This document shows, one piece after another, positions 42,837 to 55,100 of a stretch of 64,000 bases of DNA. Origin of the DNA: Tubulanus polymorphus (lineage: Eukaryota; Nemertea; Palaeonemertea; Tubulaniformes; Tubulanidae); the NCBI RefSeq assembly GCF_964204645.1, contig NC_134028.1, positions 10,953,001 to 11,017,000 of the forward strand. Reading direction: 5' to 3'. The position numbers were made by a program, and so were the translations under genes. Within the stretch, counting starts at the first letter, position 1. Each line of letters begins with the position of its first letter. A model generated the notes under the pieces. It did not search any database. It saw only the letters and a list, made by a program, of their open reading frames with translations, and was not told the DNA's origin.

Positions 42837-45800
42837 TTAAGCGGGAGTATTAAGTCTTTTAGGTAAGAACGCAGACGTTCCAGTCGGTAAATCACCTCTT
42901 ATTCTATACATCACATAGACGACAGCGCCACCTATTAGGAATCCTAGTACTGTAGTCAATACGGCGCATAGAGCCATCATACCTGAAATAATCGATACAC
43001 ACTGAGAGTCCGTAACCTTCAAATAACTTTAGCCGATAGGACGACTTTATACCTATCTAAGATAGAACCAGGCTGCTAGGATACCACCCAACAATCCAAC
43101 TAAAGTCATCGCTATTGCCAAACCAGCCATTGAACCTGTAAATAACAATGTACGTTTGACTTCAGTTGAATTGTTACCATGGTAACACCTCAAATAAAAA
43201 AATCATACATACCCGCTGTATATCCTGTTTCCATGACAACCGGTACAACCTCTCTTATAACCTCTTTAACGGAGTACGGCTTTGCGGTCAAAACAACAGG
43301 CTAAAAATAAAACGATTCTGATTGGTTCAAACAGCTACCAGCTAGAAAATAAAACAATTCCGATTGGCTGATGGAAAACTTACATCATCTGTTGTATCAA
43401 CAATCATAATGACCTTGAACTCGCGTTGATTGATAGTTTGGTTAAGTAATTGAGCTGCAAGGTCGAGTGGAGTCTCTTTAACTTCCATCTGAGTATCGCC
43501 CTTAATAGGAGCCGTATCTAACAGTGTGAATGTCACTAGTATATTAGACTCATCAAAATCAACCTGCAAGACAACTCACAGAAATAAACCACTCACAGAA
43601 ATACACAACTGGCAGAAATAAACAACTCACAGAAATAAACCACTCAGAAATACACAACTGGCAGAAATAAACAACTCGCAGAAATAACTCGCAGAATTGA
43701 ACAACTCACAGAAATGAACAATTCACAGAATTGAACAACTCACAGAAATAAACAACTCACAGAAATGAACAATTCACAGAATTGAACAACTCACAGAAAT
43801 GAACAATTCACAGAAATGAACGACTCACAGAAATAAACCACTCACAGAAATGAACAACTCACAGAAGCTAACACAGAAATGACATACCTGTAAATTGCTG
43901 ATTCTAACAGGAGTAACTGCCATCGTTCCAGTTAAACTCGCTAAAACTGAATATCGGAACAATAATTTATTCACCGACACAACATTGTTAAAATCTCCCG
44001 GCAACGCAAATTCAAAATGGCGTCTATTTCTAGCGGTGTAACACTGAGATACGTCATATGAGAACAATGAAGGTTGATCGGTATCGAAATCAAATATCTC
44101 ATAAATATAGTTAAACGGCATCTGTAATTAATATCAAACATACGAGGAGTAATAATCAATATTCAACAGCAGCTGATATAGACAGGCATACTTACATCTG
44201 GAGTAGTAATCTGTAATCTCATCGGTATTCCTGATTCTATTTTACTCTCTTCCCCAAACGTATAATCTTTCTACAATTAAATAATAATCCAAATATATAG
44301 ATATATATCGACGATTAGTATCAGATTAGAATAGATTGTTGATCGATTACCGTAGAGATAAACCATTCAAACGTAGACGTGACGTTTATTAAATCAGAAA
44401 TTCCTTTCGGGAAATCGGTTCTAGTCGCGATAAATACATCACACGGTACTCCACGAACCATACGCTGTAAATATAAATACATTAACTAAACACGGTTACA
44501 TTTATACCGTGTTTATAACTAATACATCGCACGGTACTCCACGAACCATACGCTGTAAATATAAATACATTAACTAAACACGGTTACATTTATACCGTGT
44601 TTATAACTAATACATCGCACGGTACTCCGCGAACCATACGCTGTAAATATAAATACATTAACTAAACACGGTTACATTTATACCGTGTTTATAACTAATA
44701 TATCGCACGGTACTCCACGAACCATACGCTGTAAATATAAATACATTATCTAAACACGTTTACATTTATACCGTGTTTATAACTAATATATCGCACGGTA
44801 CTCCACGAACCATACGCTGTAAATATAATTACATTAACTAAACACGGTTACATTTATACCGTGTTTATAACTAATATATCGCACGGTACTCCACGAACCA
44901 TACGCTGTAAATATAAATACATTAACTAAACACGGTTACATTTATACCGTGTTTATAACTAATAAACACTTACCACTCCTTCATACGTATATTCAGTGTG
45001 ATCAGTATAGAAGAATTCCTCAGCCGTTCTGATACGAACTAAACTCGGATTTGATTGGACGGATTCCGCATCTGGATTATTACTGGCTATTTTATTCACT
45101 GTACAGTTGCCAATCATAGGATCCATTACATAAGCCACGCCTACAATTTAACAAATTCGTGCATTTCATCAAAACTGTTAAATGTTGGGAGCTTTGAGTT
45201 CAGGAGCCACACCCCCTATGTTCACAGAAGCCACACCCCCTATATACAGAAGCCACGCCCCCCTGTGAATACTAACCAGTATTGTAGTCATGTATTTCAG
45301 TAAGTTGTGTCATTCCATAAGGTGAATTACTGAGAGGTGTCGGCATATAATCAATACGAAACAGCTTCGCTTTACTGTCAAATCTCTCCTGTAATTAAAT
45401 ATTCATCGATAAACTCCTCCCTTTAATACAGAGACCCCGCCCCCTCGACTGATTGACACTTACGCGTTTAGTATCGATGTATTGTAGATTAATCTGTAAT
45501 TCCTCGACTGACATCGAGAACGCTGAAGGAGGTTTAAACATCGGTTTAGTGAATTTACGTCCGACGCACTGAACGCCTCTCGGTGTCTGAGGAGGAAATA
45601 AAAACATTTCAACTCTTTCGGTAATTAGTTCATCCCAAACTCAACAATGTATTAACTTACTAAAAACATATTCAGATTTTCCTCGTCTATCATTGGTTGA
45701 AAGTTGAAATAATCGTAAACCGTTTTGAATGGTCGACTATAGGTGGCGTCGACTCTGATTTTACCCTCGACTACACATCTAACGGGCACTGACATTCCCT

Positions 45801-46826
45801 CACCGATTGATGGTTGCCATGATACTGGATCTGTTAAAACGAGTTAGCGATGCTGAATCCCGATATTTATGGGTTTATTTCGGGAAGGTTTTTATTTCAA
45901 TCTTACCGGACCAATACCAATCAATCTTTGTGGTTGCCATGGTATCTTCATCATAAGCACACGATCTCCAATGATTCACAGCAATCCCTCGAACCTATAA
46001 TTACAGAAACCCTGCCATAGTGGTCATCTTTAAAATCTCAATACAGCTGCCATAGTGGCCATCTTTAAAAGTTTCTACTTACGGTATCGTTACCGATAAA
46101 CTGCTGTGGGAAATCTCCAGTGAATTTTAACACATTTGCTGCTGTTAAAATCGAAGGTTTCCCATTTTTTAAGACGAAACCGAACAGAAATTTAAACGGA
46201 CTGTCCTGAATATCGGACACAGAACACGTCGTCGTAGCTGTAAAAATAATCAATAATTATTATTGATTTAAAGCTATCTATAAACCATAGATGAATTCAG
46301 ATAATTCTAAACTTACGTTCATCGTGAAAAACAGCGAAGAATTCACTCGTGTTATAGTTAAATATCATATCAACTGCTGCAGATAGTTCCGGTTTTTTCA
46401 TAGAGATGGCAGCACGGTTGCCCGGTTGATCGTAAACTTCTCTCATCGAAATCGTGTAATCCCCAAAATTACCTTCTACGGAAGCGGAAAATTGGGTCGG
46501 GATATCGGGGTAAACCGGACCTACAACAATCAAACCCGTTACAACTGTTGTTACTACAGGTAACACGTCTTACTTACAGTCGCTATGGAGACGAATGACT
46601 TACCTCCCGTCGATTCCGATGGTTTATTACAGACGGATGTATCCCATTGAGCAATAGATGGCAGCACCGTCGTAAACAGTAATAGAACACCAATAAGACT
46701 CCATCGTCTTAATCTAGACAACAATCGAAAACAGTAACAGTTATAAAAATATCGTCGCTAAGCAATAATGAAGATTAACGGTAATTCAGAAAAGATTTAC
46801 CTGCGAGTAGTTACTATGACGCCCAT
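42837..46826 (-). CDS. Type I membrane protein of unknown function, two alternative last exons
   Basis: Exons: 46801-46826, 46604-46713, 46317-46520, 46083-46237, 45907-45994, 45661-45830, 45464-45586, 45277-45388, 44974-45140, 44351-44464, 44196-44270, 43888-44121, 43384-43563, 43213-43300, then exon b 42837-42982 (663 residues) or exon a 43053-43135 (642 residues). A signal peptide (SLIGVLLLFTTVLPSIAQW) is followed by a ~570-residue ectodomain with blocks such as ISMREVYDQPGNRAAISM and TPRGVQCVGRKFTKP, then one membrane helix. It recalls large invertebrate extracellular proteins annotated with LolA-like domains, but I cannot confirm this and assign no function. The tail is short (AAWFYLR) with exon a or longer (ending PKRLNTPA) with exon b. 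Confidence 0.8.
43053..43135 (-). CDS. Alternative last exon a of the membrane-protein gene
   Basis: It starts in the same phase as exon b (GT, then a codon, then ATG GCT) and encodes MAGLAIAMTLVGLLGG followed by ILAAWFYLR and TAG. Exon b encodes MMALCAVLTTVLGFLIGG and a longer tail. The matched phase and similar hydrophobic text suggest the two arose by exon duplication and are mutually exclusive. Confidence 0.75.
43570..43885. repeat. Minisatellite in membrane-protein gene (acaactcacagaaatgaac)
   Basis: About 15 irregular units of 19-22 bp between two coding exons (43563 and 43888). It does not include the splice sites. Confidence 0.8.
44437..44965 (-). repeat. 88-bp tandem array copying the acceptor of exon 10 (44351-44464)
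   Basis: Six units of 88 bp. On the minus strand each has atatttacag followed by the exon start CGTATGGTTCGTGGAGTACC; acceptors fall after 44464, 44552, 44640, 44728, 44816 and 44904. Only the last transcribed (44464) continues into the conserved exon. Starting at the others leads to a TAA in about 17 codons. Confidence 0.92.
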
Positions 46827-47050
46827 ATTGAATACAGTGTGATTCACGAGTCAACTCATACAGATAACCAGTGACCAGTATATTTACAGGTCAGGTGACC
46901 CCTCTTGACCTCTATCAGATAACTTACCTTATCTCAGAACAGGATTAAACGTATTCTATAATATCTCAAATCTCAACAATAATCTTAAACTAATATCGTG
47001 TTAACGATATGAATATTTATTTCTGTTTGTTACACTCCGTTCTGCAGTTT

Positions 47051-49160
47051 TCATGGTTTCAGTTCATTTAAAGATAAAACTTTTTTTTCATCATCTTCTT
47101 TTTTTAAATCTGAACTTTTAAAATTGAACGTTTCACCGGCAACCTGAAAGAAATATAACAATCAGTAACTATAGGAATGGTAGTTAGACTGGCGGGGGTG
47201 GGGTGGGGGGGTGAGACTCACCACTTCACAGTTATCAGGGGTGCAGTTTTCAGGAGTTCCATTTTTACCACAACGACACAAATGACAATCAACAATGAAC
47301 TCATCTCCGGGCTGATAAAATACACCATCGCTGTAACAGACTATAGACACAATTGACTGTTAGCTGATTAGCCCAAACATCCCCAACTCCCCTCTCTCTC
47401 TCCCCACTCCCCTCTCTCTCCTTCCTACTCCCCTCTCTCCTTACTCCCCACTCTCCCTTCCTGCTCCCCACTCCCCCCTCTCCCCACTCACCCCTCTCTC
47501 CCCCTGCTCCAGTATATAAACTTACAGTGTATGATTAAATCTTCGTGTTTAGTGCAGATATTTTCGCAGCCGTTTGAACAACATTTCGAACTTTCCGAAC
47601 AGTTTTTATCCGATTCGCACGTAACGACGTCATTGTCGCTATAGCGACCGTTTAACCACGATAAACAACGTTTTTTGTTGAATATCGTCGGACATTGCGG
47701 TTCATGGCAACCGATTTCAGCTTTTATTCGGGTACAATTGACAGGATTACCGTCGTGTGAACAGATACAATTCCAGTCACAACTTACAACCATTGTATCT
47801 CCTGTCTGATAGTAACTTCCATTCATCTGACAAACTAGAAATTATAATCATTATATCAATTTCATTCCATGAAACTTTTAACAAAATATATTCGATAATA
47901 CGTACATTGAGTGACGAGTTCCTCGTGAGGGATACACTGATATCGGCATCCATTAAAACAACATCGATCCCCCTGGCGACAACAATCGGAATTACTCCTA
48001 CATATATCGAAGGATTCATCTTTACTGCATTCGTGTCCGGGTCTAAAACTGACTGAAATCCGCGGACATTCACTATACCCTGAAATATATATCACACTTA
48101 TAACACTAGGGGGCGCTACAACTACTGAAATCCGCGGGCATTCACTATACCCTGAAATATATATCACACTTATAACACTAGGGGGCGCTATAACTATGAA
48201 ATCCGCAGGCATTTACTATACCCTGAAATATACAATTACAACTATATCAGCTGCCATAATTGTCAACTAGGGGGCAGTGAATACTTACGATTTACCAGGT
48301 CTAATTCCTCGATAGGAGTGCACTGAAATCTACATCCGTCACTACAACACTTGTCACCATGACGACAACAATCATCATCGCTAAAACAATAATCGTTTTT
48401 ATCTTCTGGTTTACACTGGGAGTTCTTTACTTCAGGACAAGTTCTATTGTTACTGTCTGATAAATCTGAGAAAAATAAAATAAGAAATTAATCATTATAA
48501 CAGGTCACTTGCCACAGGAGTTCAGATGAATTGAGACAGAAATAGACTGACTTAAATATTGATTAGAAATGATAGAGACTGACCTAGATATTCATTAGAA
48601 ATGATAGAGACTGACCTAGATATTGATTAGAAATGATAGAGACTGACCTAGATATTGATTAGAAATGATAGAGACTGACCTAGATATGCATTAGAAATGA
48701 TAGAGACTGACCTAGATATTGATTAGAAATGATAGAGACTGACCTAGATATTCATTAGAAATGATAGAGACTGACCTAGATATTGATTAGAAATGATAGA
48801 GACTGACCTAGATATTCATTAGAAATGATAGAGACTGACCTAGATATTCATTAGAAATGATAGAGACTGACCTAGATATTGATTAGAAATGATAGAGACT
48901 GACCTAGATATTCATTAGAAATGATAGAGACTGACCTAGATATTCATTAGAAGTGATGGAGACTGACCTAGATATTTATTAGAAGCGATAGAGACTGACC
49001 TAGATATTCATTAGAAGTGATGGAGACTGACCTAGATATTTATTAGAAGCGATAGAGACTGACCTAGATATTTATTAGACGCGATGTCAGGTCCGGCCGG
49101 TCCGTCAGCTAATAATAACTTCACTAGCGTTAAAACACCCATTAAACATCTTAATTTCAT
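47051..49160 (-). CDS. Secreted cysteine-rich protein with WAP-like and VWC-like modules
   Basis: Six exons: 49064-49160, 48289-48456, 47906-48079, 47526-47834, 47222-47340, 47051-47143; 319 residues. A signal peptide (MKLRCLMGVLTLVKLLLADG) is followed by three WAP-like cysteine modules (YCFSDDDCCRHGDKCCSDGC, ICRSNSDCCRQGDRCCFNGC, NCSESSKCCSNGC) and two VWC-like modules (CQMNGSYYQTGD, CYSDGVFYQPGDEFIVDCHL). The tail is Lys/Glu-rich with no membrane segment. WAP modules commonly inhibit proteases or have antimicrobial roles and VWC modules bind extracellular ligands; the actual role here is unknown. Two different splice junctions of this gene lie in tandem arrays. Confidence 0.85.
48051..48240 (-). 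repeat. 72-bp array copying the exon 3 acceptor of the WAP/VWC gene
   Basis: Three units (72 and 71 bp). Each holds atatatttcag then GGTATAGTGAATG on the minus strand and, between units, the CTCF-like cactagggggcgct. Acceptors end at 48080, 48152 and 48223. Starting at 48151 would add 24 codons in frame with no stop; the outermost copy is out of register. Confidence 0.85.
48545..49080 (-). repeat. 32-bp array copying the exon 1 donor of the WAP/VWC gene
   Basis: About 16 units of 32 bp. On the minus strand each ends AATATCTAG then gtcagtctc, the same junction as the genuine end of exon 1 (49064). 32 is not a multiple of three, so only every third donor would keep frame. Confidence 0.92.
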
Positions 49161-50264
<1,104 letters not shown>

Positions 50265-52112
50265 AAATGATTTATAAAAAGGAACCACAATGCATCAGTG
50301 TACTAGGATTTAAAAGTTATGGTGAAAACCAAACAGTTTCCACGGCAACGGGAAAAATGGACGCTATATACAAAAGATGGTAAGACATGATAAGACGATG
50401 GGGTGGTGTATGTGTGACAGTGACAGGGTGGTGTATGTGTGACAGTGACAGGGTGGTGTATGTGTGACAGTGACAGGGCGGTGTATATGTGACAGTGACA
50501 GGGTGGTGTATGTGTGACAGTGACAGGGTGGTGCATGTGTGACAGGGCGGTGTATGTGTGACAGGGCGGTGTATGTGTGACAGTGACAGGGTGGTGCATG
50601 TGTGACAGGGTGGTGTATGTGTGACAGGGTGGTGTATGTGTGACAGCGACAGGGCGGTGTATGTGTGACAGTGACAGGGTGGTGTATGTGTGACAGTGAC
50701 AGGGCGGTGTATGTGTGACAGTGACAGGGTGGTGCATGTGTGACAGGGTGGTGTATGTGTGACAGGGTGGTGTATGTGTGACAGTGACAGGGCGGTGTAT
50801 ATGTGACAGTGACAGGGTGGTGTATGTGTGACAGTGACAGGGCGGTGTATGTGTGACAGTGACAGGGTGGTGCATGTGTAACAGGGTGGTGTATGTGTGA
50901 CAGGGTGGTGTATGTGTGACAGTGACAGGGCGGTGTATATGTGACAGTGACAGGGTGGTGTATGTGTGACAGTGACAGGGTGGTGTATGTGTGACAGTGA
51001 CAGGGCGGTGTATGTGTGACAGTGACAGGGTGGTGTATGTGTGACAGTGACAGGGCGGTGTATGTGTGACAGTGACAGGGCGGTGTATATGTGACAGTGA
51101 CAGGGTGGTGTATATGTGACAGTGACAGGGTGGTGTATGTGTGACAGTGACAGGGCGGTGTATGTGTGACAGTGACAGGGTGGTGTATGTGTGACAGTGA
51201 CAGGGCGGTGTATATGTGACAGTGACAGGGTGGTGTATATGTGACAGTGACAGGGTGGTGTATATGTGACAGTGACAGGGTGGTGTATGTGTGACAGTGA
51301 CAGGGCGGTGTATGTGTGACAGTGACAGGGTGGTGTATGTGTGACAGTGACAGGGCGGTGTATGTGTGACAGTGACAGGGTGGTGTATGTGTGACAGTGA
51401 CAGGGTGGTGTATGTGTGACAGTGACAGGGTGGTGTATGTGTGACAGTGACAGGGCGGTGTATGTGTATATGTAGATCAGTAGCTCGATGGTTAACAGGA
51501 AGGGCGTGGAACCAGTCTATCAATTACCAGTGTGTAACCAGTCTATAATTGTCCGCTCACCTGCCAGTGTAAGTGTCTGTAATTACTGATAATTGTTTCC
51601 TGCGTCACTGATAATAAAACTTGTGGTAGCAGTTCCAGCGAGAGACATCTCAGAGAGAACGGGTCAAGGTTTATCGAATGCATTTTGAGATTTTCAATTA
51701 TATCGAATCTCAATAATAAACTGAGCAGCGTCTATCGTTGCTATAGCAACCATCGTGTGTCAATAACGACGCGATGAAGAGTAAAATAAACGAACGAACG
51801 GGATTAATTCAGTTACCATGGTAACTACATTGATTACGTGAACAATCAGAGAACTGTTTAAACATTATCGGAAGGTTAGATGTACTTTACGTATTGCAGG
51901 TGTTATAAATTGGAGAATGATTTGGAATTTCATCAAACAGAAATTAATCTCTATTTGGATGTTTATAAATCGATTATCAATAATCAACGGTTTAACATCG
52001 AGCGCGGCTTCCAGACGAGTTGCTGTTACCGGCGGTTACTATATCACAGATAACGGCGCCCTCTATTATCGACCGAACAGATGGCAAAGATTCACCGCGT
52101 TATTTCAAACAG
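50265..52112 (+). other. Unresolved 5' exons near the filamin-like gene
   Basis: Candidate exons 50265-50379 and 51900-52112. Joined as the splice sites dictate, they encode an 88-residue frame starting MIYKKEPQCISVLGF and stopping at 52051-52053. The second exon is also open in a different frame (WRMIWNFIKQKLIS to RPNRWQRFTALFQT) that joins in phase to the CH-domain exon at 52186. So either there are two transcripts, or my first junction is wrong. A minisatellite fills the intron between. Confidence 0.35.
50395..51472. repeat. 24-bp minisatellite (gggtggtgtatgtgtgacagtgaca)
   Basis: About 45-50 units of mostly 24 bp, with some 16-bp partial units, differing by t/c in ggtgg/ggcgg and atgtgtg/atatgtg. 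A 400-codon frame on the minus strand through it (SLSHIHHPVTVTHTPPCH repeats) is a by-product of the 24-bp period. Confidence 0.93.
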
Positions 52113-52187
52113 GTAAATTAAGACGATGATTAATTTCAGTCGTTGCTAGGCAACTCGATACAGACATCTTTCTTATGACTTTCAGAA

Positions 52188-55100
52188 ATGAACAAAAAGA
52201 AACAATTGTTGTCATGGATACGATCAAAAATTCCGACGATAAGAGTGCACAATTTAACGACGGCGTGGCATGATGGGATAGCTATCTGCGCGTTGATTGA
52301 GTCGTTATGCCCGGGGGCGTGTCCCAGGTATAACTTACTCAGACCTCATCACAGAGTTCATAACTGGAATCTAGCTTTAAAACTACTGCATAAACATCTT
52401 CATTTACCAAACGTAAGTATAAAGGGTTAACGTACGAAGGGATTAAAGGATTAACTCGAGGGATTAAAGGATTACTGTTTTGTTTATTTATAGAATGTAA
52501 TAGAAGCTGAAGATATATCTCGTAATCTGCCGAAAACTGAAAATCAATTAATTAATTTATTATTGATTATCAAAAATCGACATAAAATTCTTCCGAAAAC
52601 TCCGCCCATAACTCCTCCCATTACTCGTCAACAAAGCATCCGACGAATGATTGACGGCTGTATCGTAAAGGGGAGTGGCTTAAAGGTCGGAATCGTCGGA
52701 AAACAATCGAAATTTACGATCGCAACAATGGAAGAAATGACGTTAGATATCGTAATCGAGATTCACGGTCCGAAACAAGAATTCTTCAGCGAGAAGATTC
52801 TTAGTTTGTTCCCGAACCGAGAGATGGGTAAATTATTAAATCCCGAAGACGTACAGCCGGCGTTCCTTAGCAACCAAATACAATACATACCGAGAAATAC
52901 CGAACAACATTTCGTACGTCAATCGAGCGTCGACGACGAGACAGCGCCATCTAGTGTTAAAATACCGTTCGATTATCAGTGTAAAGATAAAGGTTTAATA
53001 TCGGTGAGTTTTATACCTCAGAATATCGGAATTCATCAGTTACACATTCAACTAGAAGGATTAGATATTCCTGGATCACCATTCCAGATTAAAGTAGGTA
53101 AATCCGCTAATTACACCAGATTAAAAGATACTCTCAGTGTACCTACGTTAGAATACTCCAGTCAGGAGAGTATAGGTGGCGCTAGTAGTATCGAGTATTT
53201 AACCGATGATAACGGATGGAATTCGAATGAATCGGACAGTATGGACAGTACGGATAGACGGCGCACCGAGAGGGCACGTTTAACTAAACAAGGTACGGTC
53301 ACTCGTAGGCGCATTCTCAAACGTGTTATAACAACAGGAGGTAAAGAGATCATTCTACACGAGGCTAAAGATTCCGACCCGGGAATAACCGCCGAAAATA
53401 AACATCACCAACGGCAACAACAACAATCGGGATTATTAGAGAAAGTGGCGCGTCAAATTTATATACATCATAAAATACATAAACTGCACGCAGAAAATAT
53501 AATATTCCCGAAACGTAAAAAACTACCGGCTAATATCACCATCGACGACAAAACCAACAATCACATGGAAACAATAGAAGAGAATTTAAACTCTCCTCGT
53601 ATCGTAACTAATGGTAACCGTGGCAGTCCGATTTCTAAACTCAATTCAACGCATTTCTTCCGTCCGGTTGACGACCAATTACAAGACTATAACACGCTGA
53701 ATATAGGTGGCGCTACTACAAACTCTATAGACAACGATATCACATTGTTAGATACTCATAGCTTGAACAACCGTGAAATAAGACCAAGATCCCCAGTTCC
53801 ACTGAGAGAGGAGAGTTCAACAGAACCACTGAGAGAGGAGAGTTCAACCTTACAGCCACCAGGGGGCAGTCTAATCTCACCACTGAGAGAGGAGAGTTCA
53901 ACCTTACAGCCACCAGGGGGCAGTCTAATCTCACCACTGCGAGAGGAGAGTTCAACCTTACAGCCACCAGGGGGCAGTCTAATCTCACCACTGCGAGAGG
54001 AGAGTTCAACCTTACAGCCACCAGGGGGCAGTCTAATCTCACCACTGAGAGAGGAGAGTTCAACAGAACCACTGAGAGAGGAGAGTTCAACCTTACAGCC
54101 ACCAGGGGGCAGTCTAATCTCACCACTGCGAGAGGAGAGTTCAACCTTACAGCCACCAGGGGGCAGTCTAATCTCACCACTGCGAGAGGAGAGTTTGCCC
54201 TTGAAAGAAACAAAATTACAAAAATCTCAAACATTTGATGAAACAGAAAAAACTCCTAAAATTCACACAGCAGCAAAACGTATAAATTCAGATCCAGCGT
54301 TAAAAGTTTTACAATCAGACAGTTTACGTAAGAGTTGTATGTACATCACTCAAAAAGCCGTTAATCTCAGTAGTTCGGATAGTGACGGTTTCGACCACCA
54401 GGGGGCGCTTCACAACGAACAAGTCGAAATTATCGAAAAAGTGAAAAACTGGCAACATAAAAATGAGGACGAAAATAAAACGTCGAAACAAAGAGTTAAA
54501 CTTTCAAAACTGAAGAAATCGTTGTGCAGTTCAAGGTCGTTACCTCCGGAATTCCGTCTGATGCGGACAATAGATCACCGTGACGACGATACGATGACCG
54601 CAGCAGAAACCGTATTGTTGGAGGAACGATTGAAAAAATTAAATTCAGAAAAACGTAACACGATTCACGAGGTAACGGACGATAAAATGTCATCGGTTAC
54701 GAGTTCACGGAGGAGTTCACTGATCCGTCAGGGTCCGGTTACCATCGACGACACATCATTGTTATATATGTATCCATCGGATACTGATTGTAAATCAACG
54801 CAATGTAACAATCAGGAAATTAAAATGACGACCAACTGGAATCATCCAATCAGCATCCGACGTAGACGATACCCGATAACTGACTCGATTGTTAAACAAA
54901 CCAGTATCCAAGCAACAACGCAATTTCAATCATGGACTGAAGTTTTAGATGAAGCGCAAAATGATTCCACAGACAGTCAGACAGATCCTGCTAGACTGAC
55001 AGATCCTGCCAATCAGACAGATCCTGCCAGTCAGACAGATCCTGCCAGTCAGACAGATCCTGCTAGACTGACAGATCCTGCCAGTCAGACAGATCCTGCT

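Larger units (their letters stand above)
36951..43112. repeat. Segmental tandem duplication, copy B (~6.2 kb)
   Basis: Partner of copy A. Its right end lies inside the membrane-protein gene, between exon a and the preceding coding exon, so this copy is the one connected to the intact gene. Homology stops at aagtcatcgct (36836 in A, 43112 in B), that is, inside exon a. Confidence 0.92.

Noticed and set aside
50303-51523. Minus-strand 406-codon frame of HTYTTLSLSH repeats
   Set aside because: By-product of a 24-bp minisatellite; no domain, no splice partner.
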